Shown in pieces: positions 41,458 through 50,332 of a DNA stretch of 64,000 nucleotides. The number at the start of each line of letters is the position of its first letter. The stretch's first letter is position 1. This DNA is from Porphyromonadaceae bacterium UBA4262. Its GTDB lineage: Bacteria > Bacteroidota > Bacteroidia > Bacteroidales > Muribaculaceae. Where the stretch lies: contig DGWI01000010.1 in NCBI GenBank assembly GCA_002396085.1, forward strand, positions 31,833 to 95,832. Reading direction: 5' to 3'. A program made the translations under genes and the position numbers. The notes beneath the pieces were generated by a model that was not told where the DNA came from, made no database searches, and worked only from the letters and a program-made list of their open reading frames with translations.

Positions 41458-43080
41458 CTACTTGCCCAGCATCAGGTTGATGATGATATTGACATCCGAG
41501 ACATCGACCATGCCATCATCATTGACATCGGAATCTCCAGGGAAGTCGCTGGCTTGAGCCTTGCCCAGCATGATGTTGATGACGGCATTGACATCCGACA
41601 CATCGACCTTGCCGTCGCCCGTGATATCGCCCGTGACCAGGGCATCGGGGTCATAACCCAGTTGCTGATCCATCCACGCCAGGCGGTCGGATAGCCAGCC
41701 CTTGAGATACTGAATCTCGTCTTCAAAGTTCTGTGAGATGTACTTGTTGGGCCACACATATTGTCCCCATCTGGGCCATGCCTTGCTGTTGCGCGCCTCG
41801 GCGCCTTGAACGGTGAGCAGGGTTGCCATCGAGTCGACCAGAGCCATGATGCGGTCCTCGCTGAAGTTGGCACGGCGATACTGCGCCCAACGCTGCTTGA
41901 CCAGGTTGGTATAGTACTCGTCGGTGTTCAACTTGTACCACCAGAACGGCACCAGTTGCGAATCGTTGTTGCTGTTGAGGGTCGGGTTGTTCTGATAGAC
42001 CCATGTATTTGTTGCCCAACCATTGTAATAGTCCGAGTTGCCGTATGCCAAGTTCATGTCCCACAGTGCCATCTTGAAGCGAGTGTCGATGCTGTCGCGG
42101 TTCTTATAGAACTTGCCGCTGAGGCGATAGGCATCGACATTGTGGCCAAACTCCTGAGCCAACTGATAGTCGACAAACGACATGGGGTCAATGTACTTGC
42201 GGTAGCCCTGCTCAGGGTCCTTATAGTTCGATGCGGCAAAGGCATCTTCCATGCGGTCGATCTGGCCGTTGATGTAGTTGATCTGCTCGGCGGTCATGTC
42301 CTCATAGTCGGGCCACTTGTACTGGAAGTAGACATATCGCGACCAGAAGTTGGTACCCTGATTGTTGACGGGATGATACTTTGAGCGATGAGTGGTCTCG
42401 TCATTGCGGTCCACCTCCATCAGATAGCCACCTGTGAGCGCGTCGCCCTCGGTTCCCGGGTCGTCCAGGTCGAGGCGGTGCTTGCCCTTGCTCACGACCT
42501 CGGTCATGACATACACGCCATAGTAAGTGCCGTCGAGAATGAGTTCGCAGAACCTTGCCCGCGGTGTCCATCCCATCCACTGCCTTGACAACTCAAATGC
42601 CAGCACATCGCGCATCATGCTCTTGTCGCTGTAGGGTGCGAGCATGGCCCAGTTATTGTCCTTGGGCATGCCCATGATCTTGACTTTGACCTTCTGTCCA
42701 TCCTGCTCAAGAGGTGCATCGAGTGTGCGGAACGAGTAGGGCTTCTTGTCGCTGCTGCTATAGGACGAGTTGCCACGGTAGCGCAGTGCGATGTAACCCT
42801 CATAGTCAATGTTCTGTCCCGGATGCGCCACGGTGTCGGCATAATTCAGATTACCCTCGCCATTGTCAATAATCTTCATCCGAGCCGTGATGCGTTCATA
42901 CCTGTCGATCATCTCGCCGTCGACGTTCATGAAGACGATGGGCAGGTTGGTCTGTGTCAGACGCACATTCTCATCATCGGGTGGCCAGTTGTCCCATGCT
43001 CCCCATCCCCACTGTGCGTGCACAGCGAGCGACGACAACAGTACAACAATCATTGACACGAACTGTTTTATGCTCAACAT
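41458..43080 (-). CDS. Secreted CotH-kinase-family protein with dockerin-like tail
   Basis: A 540-residue exported protein (signal ending VHAQ). The CotH region spans about 35-420. It has ALRYRGNSSYSSSDKKPYSF (the nucleotide-binding lysine area), VKIMGMPKDNNWAMLAPYSD, the LILDGTYYGVYVMTEV strand and a later KMALWDMNLAYGN with the expected metal aspartate. CotH proteins are atypical surface kinases in spores and polymer-linked proteins in other bacteria. The C-terminus carries two dockerin units, GDITGDGKVDVSDVNAVINI and SDVNDDGMVDVSDVNIIINL, ending in MLGK. The phosphorylated substrate is unknown. Confidence 0.87.
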   Translation of the reverse strand: MLSIKQFVSMIVVLLSSLAVHAQWGWGAWDNWPPDDENVRLTQTNLPIVFMNVDGEMIDRYERITARMKIIDNGEGNLNYADTVAHPGQNIDYEGYIALRYRGNSSYSSSDKKPYSFRTLDAPLEQDGQKVKVKIMGMPKDNNWAMLAPYSDKSMMRDVLAFELSRQWMGWTPRARFCELILDGTYYGVYVMTEVVSKGKHRLDLDDPGTEGDALTGGYLMEVDRNDETTHRSKYHPVNNQGTNFWSRYVYFQYKWPDYEDMTAEQINYINGQIDRMEDAFAASNYKDPEQGYRKYIDPMSFVDYQLAQEFGHNVDAYRLSGKFYKNRDSIDTRFKMALWDMNLAYGNSDYYNGWATNTWVYQNNPTLNSNNDSQLVPFWWYKLNTDEYYTNLVKQRWAQYRRANFSEDRIMALVDSMATLLTVQGAEARNSKAWPRWGQYVWPNKYISQNFEDEIQYLKGWLSDRLAWMDQQLGYDPDALVTGDITGDGKVDVSDVNAVINIMLGKAQASDFPGDSDVNDDGMVDVSDVNIIINLMLGK

Positions 43081-43108
43081 ATCCTATATCTTTACATACA
43101 ACAAAAAA

Positions 43109-43204
43109 GGGTAAGCGAACTACATCGCGCCGCTACAACCCGCTACCCTTGCTTCGGTCAAGACCTGGGGGATTTACGGGGAGCTGGCCGTGTAGGACTT
43201 ACCC
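43109..43204 (-). ncRNA. ffs: Signal recognition particle RNA (4.5S, small bacterial type)
   Basis: On the minus strand the RNA begins and ends with pairing arms GGGTAAG / CTTACCC and a T run follows. The SRP core is recognisable: AAATCCCCCAGG, then GAAGCAAGGGTAGCGG (asymmetric loop side), then GTAGCGGCGCGATGTAG. A TTG-N19-TACCTTTG promoter precedes it. The apical loop differs from the usual GNRA form. The length of about 96 bases is that of the small SRP RNA. Confidence 0.88.
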
Positions 43205-43209
43205 GGGTG

Positions 43210-43239
43210 CAAAGGTACTACTTTTTTCTCACCCGGCAA
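43210..43239 (-). promoter_or_regulatory. Promoter TTG-N19-TACCTTTG for the SRP RNA
   Basis: On the minus strand TTG (43237-43239) and TACCTTTG (43210-43217) have a 19-bp spacer, just upstream of the RNA start. Confidence 0.7.
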
Positions 43240-43312
43240 CATTTTTTGCGTTTTTTTCGCCACAAACCGCAAAAATCATCCCAACTCATGTCACCACACC
43301 TTATTTATAAAG

Positions 43313-43610
43313 CTTCTATATACCTGTTGTCCCCCGATTACTGTAATATCGCTGAAAGCGATTGATTTGAATAACCGGGGGTGGAACGTAGTGACACCCT
43401 CGGATAGAATGCTGTCAATTATCCTCGCTGAAAGCGAGCACCATGTAGCGCAACCAAATGCTCGCTTTCAGCGAGGTAGTTTGTTTAGCAGTAGCCGAAG
43501 GTGTCGCTTCGCTCCACCCTCGGTTACTTAAATTGTCGCCTCCGGCGACGATATTCTATGCGATTAACAAACCTATTTTATCTACTGAGGACAACAGGTA
43601 TATAGTTCCC
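43313..43610. repeat. 298-bp element with the same ends as the 176-bp family
   Basis: The ends CTATATACCTGTTGTCC and GGACAACAGGTATATAG are exact reverse complements (17 bp) and match the ends of the 176-bp elements. The interior differs and holds its own palindromes: CGCTGAAAGCGA, CTCGCTTTCAGCGAG and a GGGTGGAACGTAGTGACACCC pair. Confidence 0.85.
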
Positions 43611-43611
43611 C

Positions 43612-44487
43612 AATGAATTGCCCGGCAATTTCACATTGTACGGACGCGGCGTGCCGCGTGATCAGCCAGGCTGTGTAGGGACGGCACCCCTTAAATTTCT
43701 AGAGTAGTTAAGGAGTTAAGTAGTTAAAGGGAGTTAAGACGTTACCTGATGGCGGTACGGACGCGGCGTGCCGCGTGATCAGCCAGGCTGTGTAGGGACG
43801 GCATCCCTGTGCCGTCCGCCAGCGGGGCTGCAAACAATTACCTTTTGTCGAGGCGGACGGCGCGGGAGCGCCGTCCCTACATTCAGCCAGTCCCCCTAAC
43901 CACATGAAGGGTGAAGGTCAGCCACGCTGTGTAGGGACGGCACACCTTAAATTTCTAGAGTAGTTAAGGAGTTAAGGAGTTAAGTAGTTAAAGGGAGTTA
44001 AGACGTTACCTGATGGCGGTACGGACGCGGCACGCCGCGTGATCAGCCAGGCTGTGTAGGGACGGCATCCCTTAAATTTCTAGAGTAGTTAAGGAGTTAA
44101 GTAGTTAAAGGGAGTTAAGACGTTACCTGATGGCGGTACGGACGCGGCACGCCGCGTGATCAGCCAGTCCTCCTGACCACATGAAGGGTGAAGGTTAGCC
44201 AGGCTGTGTAGGGACGGCACCCCTGTGCCGTCCGCCAGCGGGGCTGCAAACAATTACCTTTTGTCGAGGCGGACGGCGCGGGAGCGCCGTCCCTACAGCG
44301 GCCAATCACGCGGCACGCCGCGTCCCTACCTGAGATGACACATTTTGTGATTTTTGACACACCCTCGCCAGCCTGGCTGCAAACAATTACCTTTTGTCGA
44401 GGCGGACGGCGCGGGAGCGCCGTCCCTACAGCCCCGTTCACGCGGCACGCCGCGTCCCTACAAGGTGAAGCATTTTGACACATCCTC
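43612..44487. repeat. Cluster of GC-rich palindromic modules and 8-bp arrays
   Basis: Modules CGCGGC[GT/AC]GCCGCG, GGACGGCACCCCTGTGCCGTC and GGACGGCGCGGGAGCGCCGTC recur. A unit of about 125 bp is present three times, starting at 43691, 43947 and 44072 with TTAAATTTCTAGAGTAGTTA. It contains an AGTTAAGG array and then a CGCGGC palindrome. The second copy has one more 8-bp unit than the others. The cluster opens with AATTTCACATTGTACGGACG and closes near GATGACACATTTTGTGATTT, the same ends as the single element at 23496. No genes. Confidence 0.9.
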
Positions 44488-44592
44488 AACAACTGGCTCA
44501 CAGCACTTTATATTCATCGAACTCACACTAAACAAAGCGCCCCCGCCAGTGGTGAGACCGGCGGGGGCGCTTGATGGATGCTCAATGGTGGG

Positions 44593-47500
44593 TTACTTGC
44601 CCAGCATCTTGTTGATGATCAGGTTGACATCGGCGATGTCGACACCACCCTGGCCATTGGCGTTGGCTGCTGCCACGTGAGCAGGATTGGTGTCCTTGCC
44701 CAGCATGACGTTGATGGCGATGTTCACGTCGTTGATGTCAATCACGCCGTTGCCGTCGCAGTCACCTGCCAGACCTTGATTCGACTTGGGATAGAGGTTG
44801 GTGTAGACCTCGCTCTTGCCACTGGCCTCGCTGCTAGAGAGCTTCAGGTAGGCCATGCCGGCAGTCAGGTTAAAGGTCGTGGTAGGATCGATAAACTTCT
44901 TGCTATCAGGATTCCAGTAGTAGCCCACGGTCTGTGCGTTGACGTTGACTGTGCTGCTGGGGTTGCCGATGAAGTAGTTGGTCATCGGGGCCGACACGCT
45001 GCCGGTGGGACGGCTGATGCGGTACTCCTGGTTGACGGTCAGGTCGACCAGTAGCAGGCCCGTGTTCTCCGGTGCCTGGTTGGCCTTGGTCAGCGTCACC
45101 TCCTTGCCGGTCTGGTTCTTGTCATAGTTGCTAGCATAGTAGGCGTTGATGTTGCTGCCCGACATATTCACAGGCACCACCGAGCTGAACATCTGCGTGG
45201 TTGCATTGGGCTTGATATACACATTAATCTTGGCGGCATGGTCGTTGCCCCATACTTTGGCCTTAGTCAGGTAGTCGTTGGCGCGGTGGTTGGGCACCCA
45301 CACCTTGCCGATACTGCTGCTCCACACGGTCCTGCCCATGGTGGGCAGAGGCATGTCGGGGAAGTAGAGCGAGCCCAGCGTGCTGGCGCACAGTGCCCAG
45401 TCCTCGAGGGTGGTCACGCTGGCGGGAACCTTGACCTCGCCGGTGATCGCGCTGTTGTAGAACGCGTCGTGGCCGATGAAGGTCAGGCCGCTGGGCAGAA
45501 CCAGGTTGTTGACTCCATAGGCGCAGTCGCGGAAGGCGCTCTGGCCGATGCGCGTCACGGCTGCAGGAATGTTGCCGCCGGTATACTGGCTGCCGTAGAG
45601 CAGCGAGTCGCCAATCTCGGTGATCAGATACTTGCGGTAGTCACCACTGACGGTGCGGTCCTCCTCATAGGTGGCAAAACCATAATTGCCAGTCTCGGTA
45701 GAGTTCTGGATGTTGGGGTGGTAGACATACTTGGCCTTGCCGGCGTAGGTTGTTCCGTTGTAGGTGGTCGACGACGTGCTCAAGATGGTCAATAAATATT
45801 TGCCATGAGCATTGTTGAAGGAGAAGTCGTAGGCACCGGCGGTGATGTAACTGGCGCGGCTGCTGAACTTGCTGTCCTGCTTGAATTGGTTGACCACACC
45901 GGTCGGGACACGGATGTAGCAGTTGCTGGGCACGCCATCAAAGTTCCAGTTGCTGTAACCCCAGCCCCACCTGCAGTTCCAAACAATCTCCTTGAGCGTA
46001 GTGGTGCCCGTGCACCAGTTGCCATAGTGACTGTTGAGGCTAGAGGGGACAACGATGCGCTCATACTTGCCGTGCCCGAAGGCGTAGTAGTCCAGTTTCT
46101 TGATGCCGTAGGGCAGGTCGATTGTACCCGTCAACCCGGCACCGTCGAAGGCATAGTCCTGGATGTAGGTCATGTGGTGGTTGAACGGGAAGCTGGTGAC
46201 GGGCTGGTTCTGGAAGGCTCCATACCCGACGGTGTCGACATTGACGCAGCCGGTGACGGTGTAGTTGGTGCTAGTGCTCTTATAACTGAACGACTTCTCA
46301 CCAATCTTGGTCACCGCATATTTCTTGCCGTTCATCATCATGTAGGCCGGCACAACCACCGTGGTAGCCGAACTATTCTTTGCAGCTCCATAGGCAACAG
46401 TCTTGACTCGTCCGTCATAACTCACTCCGTCGTTTGCGGTAAATGATGCCGTGCTGGTGACGGTATAACCCGGTCCGTCTGATGAGGGATAATAGTCTAA
46501 AGCTTGCGCGTCGCGGTTCACGCCGTAGAATCCGGTCCAGCCGGCGCTGCTGTAGGCGCTCTCGCGGCCGTAGGGCACATACAGGTCGATGTTGCTGTGG
46601 GTGCCGAAGTAGTCGTTGGCCGTGATGGTGGGCGGGTTCTGCATGTTGACATAGACATACGCGCTCGTGTTGATGCCATTGAACACGTAGCTGTTGCTCA
46701 GCGAGGTCACCGAGCTGGGGATCCTGATGCTGCTCAGGGCGCTGCAGCCTCTGAAAGCATAACTCTCGACGGTCTTCACACCATAGGGCAGAATGGCACT
46801 GGTAATCTTGGTGCAATTGGAATGGCTAAACGTCCACACGCGCGTCAGCGTGCTGGGATAGCTCATGGTGCCGCTCTTTGCCGGTGGCACGCGCCACAGG
46901 GTGGTCTTGATGTAGTTGTAGAGGCTGCCGTCATAGATTGCGAAGTTCGTGTTGCCCGAGGCCAGCTCGAATGCGGTCAGCGACGTGAAGCCAATGAATG
47001 TGGCGGTGTTGAAGCTGAAGTTCGAAGGGGGCAGCACCAGCTTGGTCACATTCTGCACACCGCTTTCTGTGCTCTGACCGTTAATGAACCTCAGGTTGGT
47101 GGCGTTGGTCAAGTCGATGGTCTTCAGCGAGGTCTGGCCCTCGAAGGCATTGTTGCCGATGGTGTCGATCGAGAACGGGAGGTAGTCGGGCGAATCGTAG
47201 CCCGATGACGTGGGCTTGTAGACGGTGCCGCTCTGGGTGTTGGAACCATTGACGTTGTAGCCCACAAGCGTGGCCTTGCGCACGGTCGACGGGCCATTTT
47301 GGTCACCATAACCGACGGAGTACAAACCACCGTCTACTCTATAATAATCGTAGCAAGCATTAGAGTAGGACACGGTGCTGAACACGCTCCAGCCCGCCTT
47401 GGCCTTGTATTCGCCGGGCGAGCGCTTCGACGCTTTGTTGATGTAGAGCGTCATGCCGCTGTTGCTGGGGAAGCTAACGCCCAAGCTTGGGAAGTTGAAG

Positions 47501-47919
47501 CCGTTGTAGTAGACGGTCTTCAATTTCGTACATCCGTTGAAGGCATTACTGCGGATGCCTTCGATTGTGCTGGGCAGATACACTGTGGTGAGGTTCGAAC
47601 AGCCCTTGAAGGCATCAGCAAAGAGGATGTCCATGCCCATTCTGATTGTGAGGGTCGTCAGGCTGGTGCAGTTCTGGAAGGCCAATCCCGCTACACGATA
47701 AACTCGGTAGTTTGTGCCGTTATAGGTTACCCTACCGGGGATAGTGATAGAGGAGCTGGTCTTTCCGGATGAGGTCACGTTACTGACCTCGACAAATTTG
47801 CTGCTCGTGTCGATGACTTTGTAAGTCAAGTCTCCGATCGAAAACTCCTGGGCCGACACAGCAAACGCCGTCACTGCCATGAGCAGGACGACAAGCGTCT
47901 GTTGTAGAATTTTTTTCAT
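44593..47919 (-). CDS. Large BspA-type leucine-rich-repeat surface protein with dockerin-like tail
   Basis: A 1108-residue exported protein (signal MKKILQQTLVVLLMAVTAFA). Most of it is LRR_5/BspA-type repeats (such as AFKGCSNLTTVYLPSTIEGI, AFRGCSALSSIRIPSSVTSL and GDSLLYGSQYTGGNIP). They are interrupted by three beta-sandwich-like inserts with a YDYYRVDGGLYSVG / YDFSFNNAHGKYLLTI start. A low-complexity stretch and a domain from about 960 (MFSSVVPVNMSGSNINAYYA) precede two dockerin units, GDCDGNGVIDINDVNIAINV and GQGGVDIADVNLIINK, ending in MLGK. Such proteins bind host matrix or other cells. The specific target is unknown. A TTTG-N19-TATATTTG promoter lies at 48026-48056. Confidence 0.88.
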   Translation of the reverse strand: MKKILQQTLVVLLMAVTAFAVSAQEFSIGDLTYKVIDTSSKFVEVSNVTSSGKTSSSITIPGRVTYNGTNYRVYRVAGLAFQNCTSLTTLTIRMGMDILFADAFKGCSNLTTVYLPSTIEGIRSNAFNGCTKLKTVYYNGFNFPSLGVSFPSNSGMTLYINKASKRSPGEYKAKAGWSVFSTVSYSNACYDYYRVDGGLYSVGYGDQNGPSTVRKATLVGYNVNGSNTQSGTVYKPTSSGYDSPDYLPFSIDTIGNNAFEGQTSLKTIDLTNATNLRFINGQSTESGVQNVTKLVLPPSNFSFNTATFIGFTSLTAFELASGNTNFAIYDGSLYNYIKTTLWRVPPAKSGTMSYPSTLTRVWTFSHSNCTKITSAILPYGVKTVESYAFRGCSALSSIRIPSSVTSLSNSYVFNGINTSAYVYVNMQNPPTITANDYFGTHSNIDLYVPYGRESAYSSAGWTGFYGVNRDAQALDYYPSSDGPGYTVTSTASFTANDGVSYDGRVKTVAYGAAKNSSATTVVVPAYMMMNGKKYAVTKIGEKSFSYKSTSTNYTVTGCVNVDTVGYGAFQNQPVTSFPFNHHMTYIQDYAFDGAGLTGTIDLPYGIKKLDYYAFGHGKYERIVVPSSLNSHYGNWCTGTTTLKEIVWNCRWGWGYSNWNFDGVPSNCYIRVPTGVVNQFKQDSKFSSRASYITAGAYDFSFNNAHGKYLLTILSTSSTTYNGTTYAGKAKYVYHPNIQNSTETGNYGFATYEEDRTVSGDYRKYLITEIGDSLLYGSQYTGGNIPAAVTRIGQSAFRDCAYGVNNLVLPSGLTFIGHDAFYNSAITGEVKVPASVTTLEDWALCASTLGSLYFPDMPLPTMGRTVWSSSIGKVWVPNHRANDYLTKAKVWGNDHAAKINVYIKPNATTQMFSSVVPVNMSGSNINAYYASNYDKNQTGKEVTLTKANQAPENTGLLLVDLTVNQEYRISRPTGSVSAPMTNYFIGNPSSTVNVNAQTVGYYWNPDSKKFIDPTTTFNLTAGMAYLKLSSSEASGKSEVYTNLYPKSNQGLAGDCDGNGVIDINDVNIAINVMLGKDTNPAHVAAANANGQGGVDIADVNLIINKMLGK

Positions 47920-48025
47920 AATAGTTAGTATTTAGTTAAACAAATAATTAGTAATCAACTCATATTGTGCGACTTGTGCCGCGCAGCCGCGTGCTTGATT
48001 ACCACTTTTACACGCTTCTGCGCTG

Positions 48026-48056
48026 CAAATATAGTAAATAATCTTTAAACGACAAA
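48026..48056 (-). promoter_or_regulatory. Promoter TTTG-N19-TATATTTG for the LRR gene
   Basis: On the minus strand TTTG (48053-48056) and TATATTTG (48026-48033) have a 19-bp spacer, about 105 bp before the ATG at 47919. Confidence 0.6.
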
Positions 48057-48086
48057 GAAAAATCTTAATTTTTCACCTAAAAATTA

Positions 48087-48310
48087 CATGATTGCAGTAG
48101 GGACGCGGCGTGCCGCGTGAACGGCCAAAAGGTTGTAGGGACGGCGCTCCCGCGCCGTCCGCATCGACAAATGGTGATTTTTCAGCCCCGAAGGCGGACG
48201 GCACAGGGGTGCCGTCCCTACACAGCCTGGCTGATCACGCGGCACGCCGCGTCCCTACAGCCATCAGGTAACATCTTAACTCCCTTTAACTCCTTAACTA
48301 CTCCATAAAT
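48087..48310. repeat. GC-rich palindromic composite element, inverted copy with an AGTTAA array
   Basis: The modules of the 43.6-44.5 kb cluster appear here in reverse order and strand, ending in CTTAACTCCCTTTAACTCCT (the 8-bp array read from the other strand). No gene. The remainder of the 47920-48416 gap carries only the flanking promoters. Confidence 0.85.
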
Positions 48311-48391
48311 TTAAAATCCTTAAAACGGCAAGACTCAGAATCGCAGAACAATTACTAGTTGTGGGGATTGAAAGGTGCGCATGGGGAGTGC

Positions 48392-48399
48392 TAATTTTG
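48392..48399 (+). promoter_or_regulatory. -7 box TAATTTTG before the terminase-like gene
   Basis: TAATTTTGCAGG lies 17 bp before the ATG at 48417. A TTG at 48368 gives a 21-bp spacer. The box excludes the in-frame GTG and ATG upstream as starts and is of the host type. Confidence 0.55.
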
Positions 48400-48416
48400 C
48401 AGGAAAATCTGATACC

Positions 48417-50270
48417 ATGAATGACATTGATCACATCATAGCGGAGAACACGCGCCGCAACCAGGCACAGCAGACCGACTATGCCCCCATCACCGGAGTG
48501 GGGTGCTGCGGCCAGCGAACGCAGGTGGGCGACGAGTGGCTGCCCGCCTCGCTGCTGGCCGAGTGGCCTGACTATGCTGCCTTGCCCAGCGAGAAGCGAC
48601 GTCGCGCGCGCGTGCGTCACGACTTTGAGTACTGGGCGGCGACTTGTGTCACCATCAAGGACAAGCTCACTGGGCAGAACATCGGCCTGCGGCTGAATGC
48701 CCCACAACGCCGCCTGCTTGCGGTGATGGAGACACAGCGACTGGCCGGCAAACCGATCAGGGTGATCCTACTCAAAGCCCGTCAATGGGGCGGATCGACG
48801 CTGGTGCAGATGTACATGGCCTGGTTTCAACTGGTGCTGCACACCGGGTGGAATAGCCTCATCTGCGGCCACAAGCACAACACATCGCGGGCCATCAAGC
48901 AGATGTACCGCCTGCTGCTGCGCCACTATCCCGACGACCTCAAGGACGATGCCGAGAGAGGGCTGCGATTTGTCAACTACGAAGGTTCACGCGATGTGCA
49001 GCAACTGTCGGGCCGAGACTGCCTGGTGATCTGTGGCACCTCGAGGAGTGAGGATGCTGTGCGTGGCTTCAACCTGGCGATGGCGCACCTGACCGAGGTA
49101 GCCTTCTGGGCCAGCAGCGCGATGCACTCGCCCGAGGACTTGATGCGCTCGGTGCTGGGGACCGTACTACCCGAGCCCGGCACCATCGTTGTGCTCGAGT
49201 CGACAGCCAATGGTGTGGGCAACTTTTTTCACACCGAGTGGCTCAGGGCGCAATCGGGACACAGCGACAAGGAGGCGGTGTTCGTGCCCTGGCATGAGAT
49301 TGAACTGTATCGCCAGGAGGTGAGTGACCCTGCCCTGCTGTGGGCGAGCCTCGACGAGTATGAACGCAACCTGTGGGACGAAGGGCTGACGCTGGAGCAA
49401 ATCGCGTGGTACCACAACAAGCGCAAGGAGTACAGCACGCACACCCAGATGATGGAGGAGTTTCCGAGCAACGACATCGAGGCCTTCAGCAACACGGGCA
49501 ATTGCGTGTTTGACCTCGGTCTGCTCGACCGCCTGCGCCAGACGTGCCGCCCACCACTGGCAACAGGCGACATCGCGGGGGCCTGGCTGGCTCCCGGTCA
49601 GGCTCATTGGGTCGAGGAGGCAAATGGCCCGTTGCAGGTGTGGCAACACCCGGTGAGAGATGGCACGGCGGGGCACTACCTGGTGACGGTGGACGTGGGC
49701 GGCCGCAGCGACAAGGCCGACTGGAGCGTGATGACCGTGATGGACTGCCACGACCGCCGCAACCGTCCACCCGAGGTGGTGGCGCAGTGGCGGTGGCACA
49801 TCGACCACGACCTGCTGGCATGGAAAGCGGTGCATCTGGCACAGTACTATGACAACGCCCTGCTGGTGATTGAGAGCAACACGCTGGAGACCGAGTATAC
49901 CGAGGGCGACGGCGGACAGTATATCCTCAGCACCATCGGTCGCAGTTATGGCAACCTGTATCACCGAACACAAGACAGCAAGGGGCACAAGAAGTTCGGG
50001 TTCCACACCAACCGCCAGACCAAGCGGCAAGCCATCTACACCCTCATTGCCGCCGTGCGCGATGGCACCTACATCGAGCGCAGTCATGACGCCATCGACG
50101 AGATGGCGACCTACGAACTCACCCGCCGTGGGGGCTTTGAGGCCATAGCCGGTCATCACGACGACATCTTGATGACGCGAGCCATAGCCTTGCTGGTGCT
50201 CCGCGACCTGCCCCTGCCCCACCCCGCCATCAGTGCCAGCGACCGCGAGACGCTCCTGAAACCTTACTAG
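48417..50270 (+). CDS. Phage terminase large subunit-like protein
   Basis: A 617-residue protein with both parts of a terminase large subunit. In the ATPase half, KARQWGGST (residues 120-128) is the Walker A variant, and VVLESTANGVGNFF carries the coupling region. In the C-terminal nuclease, VTVDVGGRSDKADW gives the first aspartate, VIESN the glutamate and GHHDDILMTRAIAL the last aspartates, so the RNase H-like triad appears intact. In phages this protein pumps and cuts DNA into capsids. Here there is no portal, capsid or small terminase nearby, and the gene has a host-type promoter. The stop TAG lies inside the first unit of a CTAGA array. Confidence 0.85.
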   Translation: MNDIDHIIAENTRRNQAQQTDYAPITGVGCCGQRTQVGDEWLPASLLAEWPDYAALPSEKRRRARVRHDFEYWAATCVTIKDKLTGQNIGLRLNAPQRRLLAVMETQRLAGKPIRVILLKARQWGGSTLVQMYMAWFQLVLHTGWNSLICGHKHNTSRAIKQMYRLLLRHYPDDLKDDAERGLRFVNYEGSRDVQQLSGRDCLVICGTSRSEDAVRGFNLAMAHLTEVAFWASSAMHSPEDLMRSVLGTVLPEPGTIVVLESTANGVGNFFHTEWLRAQSGHSDKEAVFVPWHEIELYRQEVSDPALLWASLDEYERNLWDEGLTLEQIAWYHNKRKEYSTHTQMMEEFPSNDIEAFSNTGNCVFDLGLLDRLRQTCRPPLATGDIAGAWLAPGQAHWVEEANGPLQVWQHPVRDGTAGHYLVTVDVGGRSDKADWSVMTVMDCHDRRNRPPEVVAQWRWHIDHDLLAWKAVHLAQYYDNALLVIESNTLETEYTEGDGGQYILSTIGRSYGNLYHRTQDSKGHKKFGFHTNRQTKRQAIYTLIAAVRDGTYIERSHDAIDEMATYELTRRGGFEAIAGHHDDILMTRAIALLVLRDLPLPHPAISASDRETLLKPY

Positions 50271-50316
50271 AACCTCTAGAGAATCTAGAAAATCTAGAAC
50301 CTCTAGAAAATCTAGA
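50267..50316 (+). repeat. Six CTAGA units at an exact 9-bp period
   Basis: CTAGA starts at 50267, 50276, 50285, 50294, 50303 and 50312. It fills the gap between the terminase-like stop (which it supplies) and the ATG at 50333. Confidence 0.92.
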
Positions 50317-50332
50317 AAAAAAAACAACGACC

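Noticed and set aside
43612..44487. CRISPR array
   Set aside because: Units are 8 bp or about 125 bp, spacing is irregular and there are no unique spacers or cas genes.
16154..47919. Cellulosome
   Set aside because: Dockerin-like tails are present but there is no cohesin or scaffoldin and the cargo is not cellulolytic.
48375..48416. Upstream start for the terminase-like gene (GTG 48375 or ATG 48381)
   Set aside because: The -7 box at 48392-48399 lies after these codons, so they would not be transcribed from that promoter.
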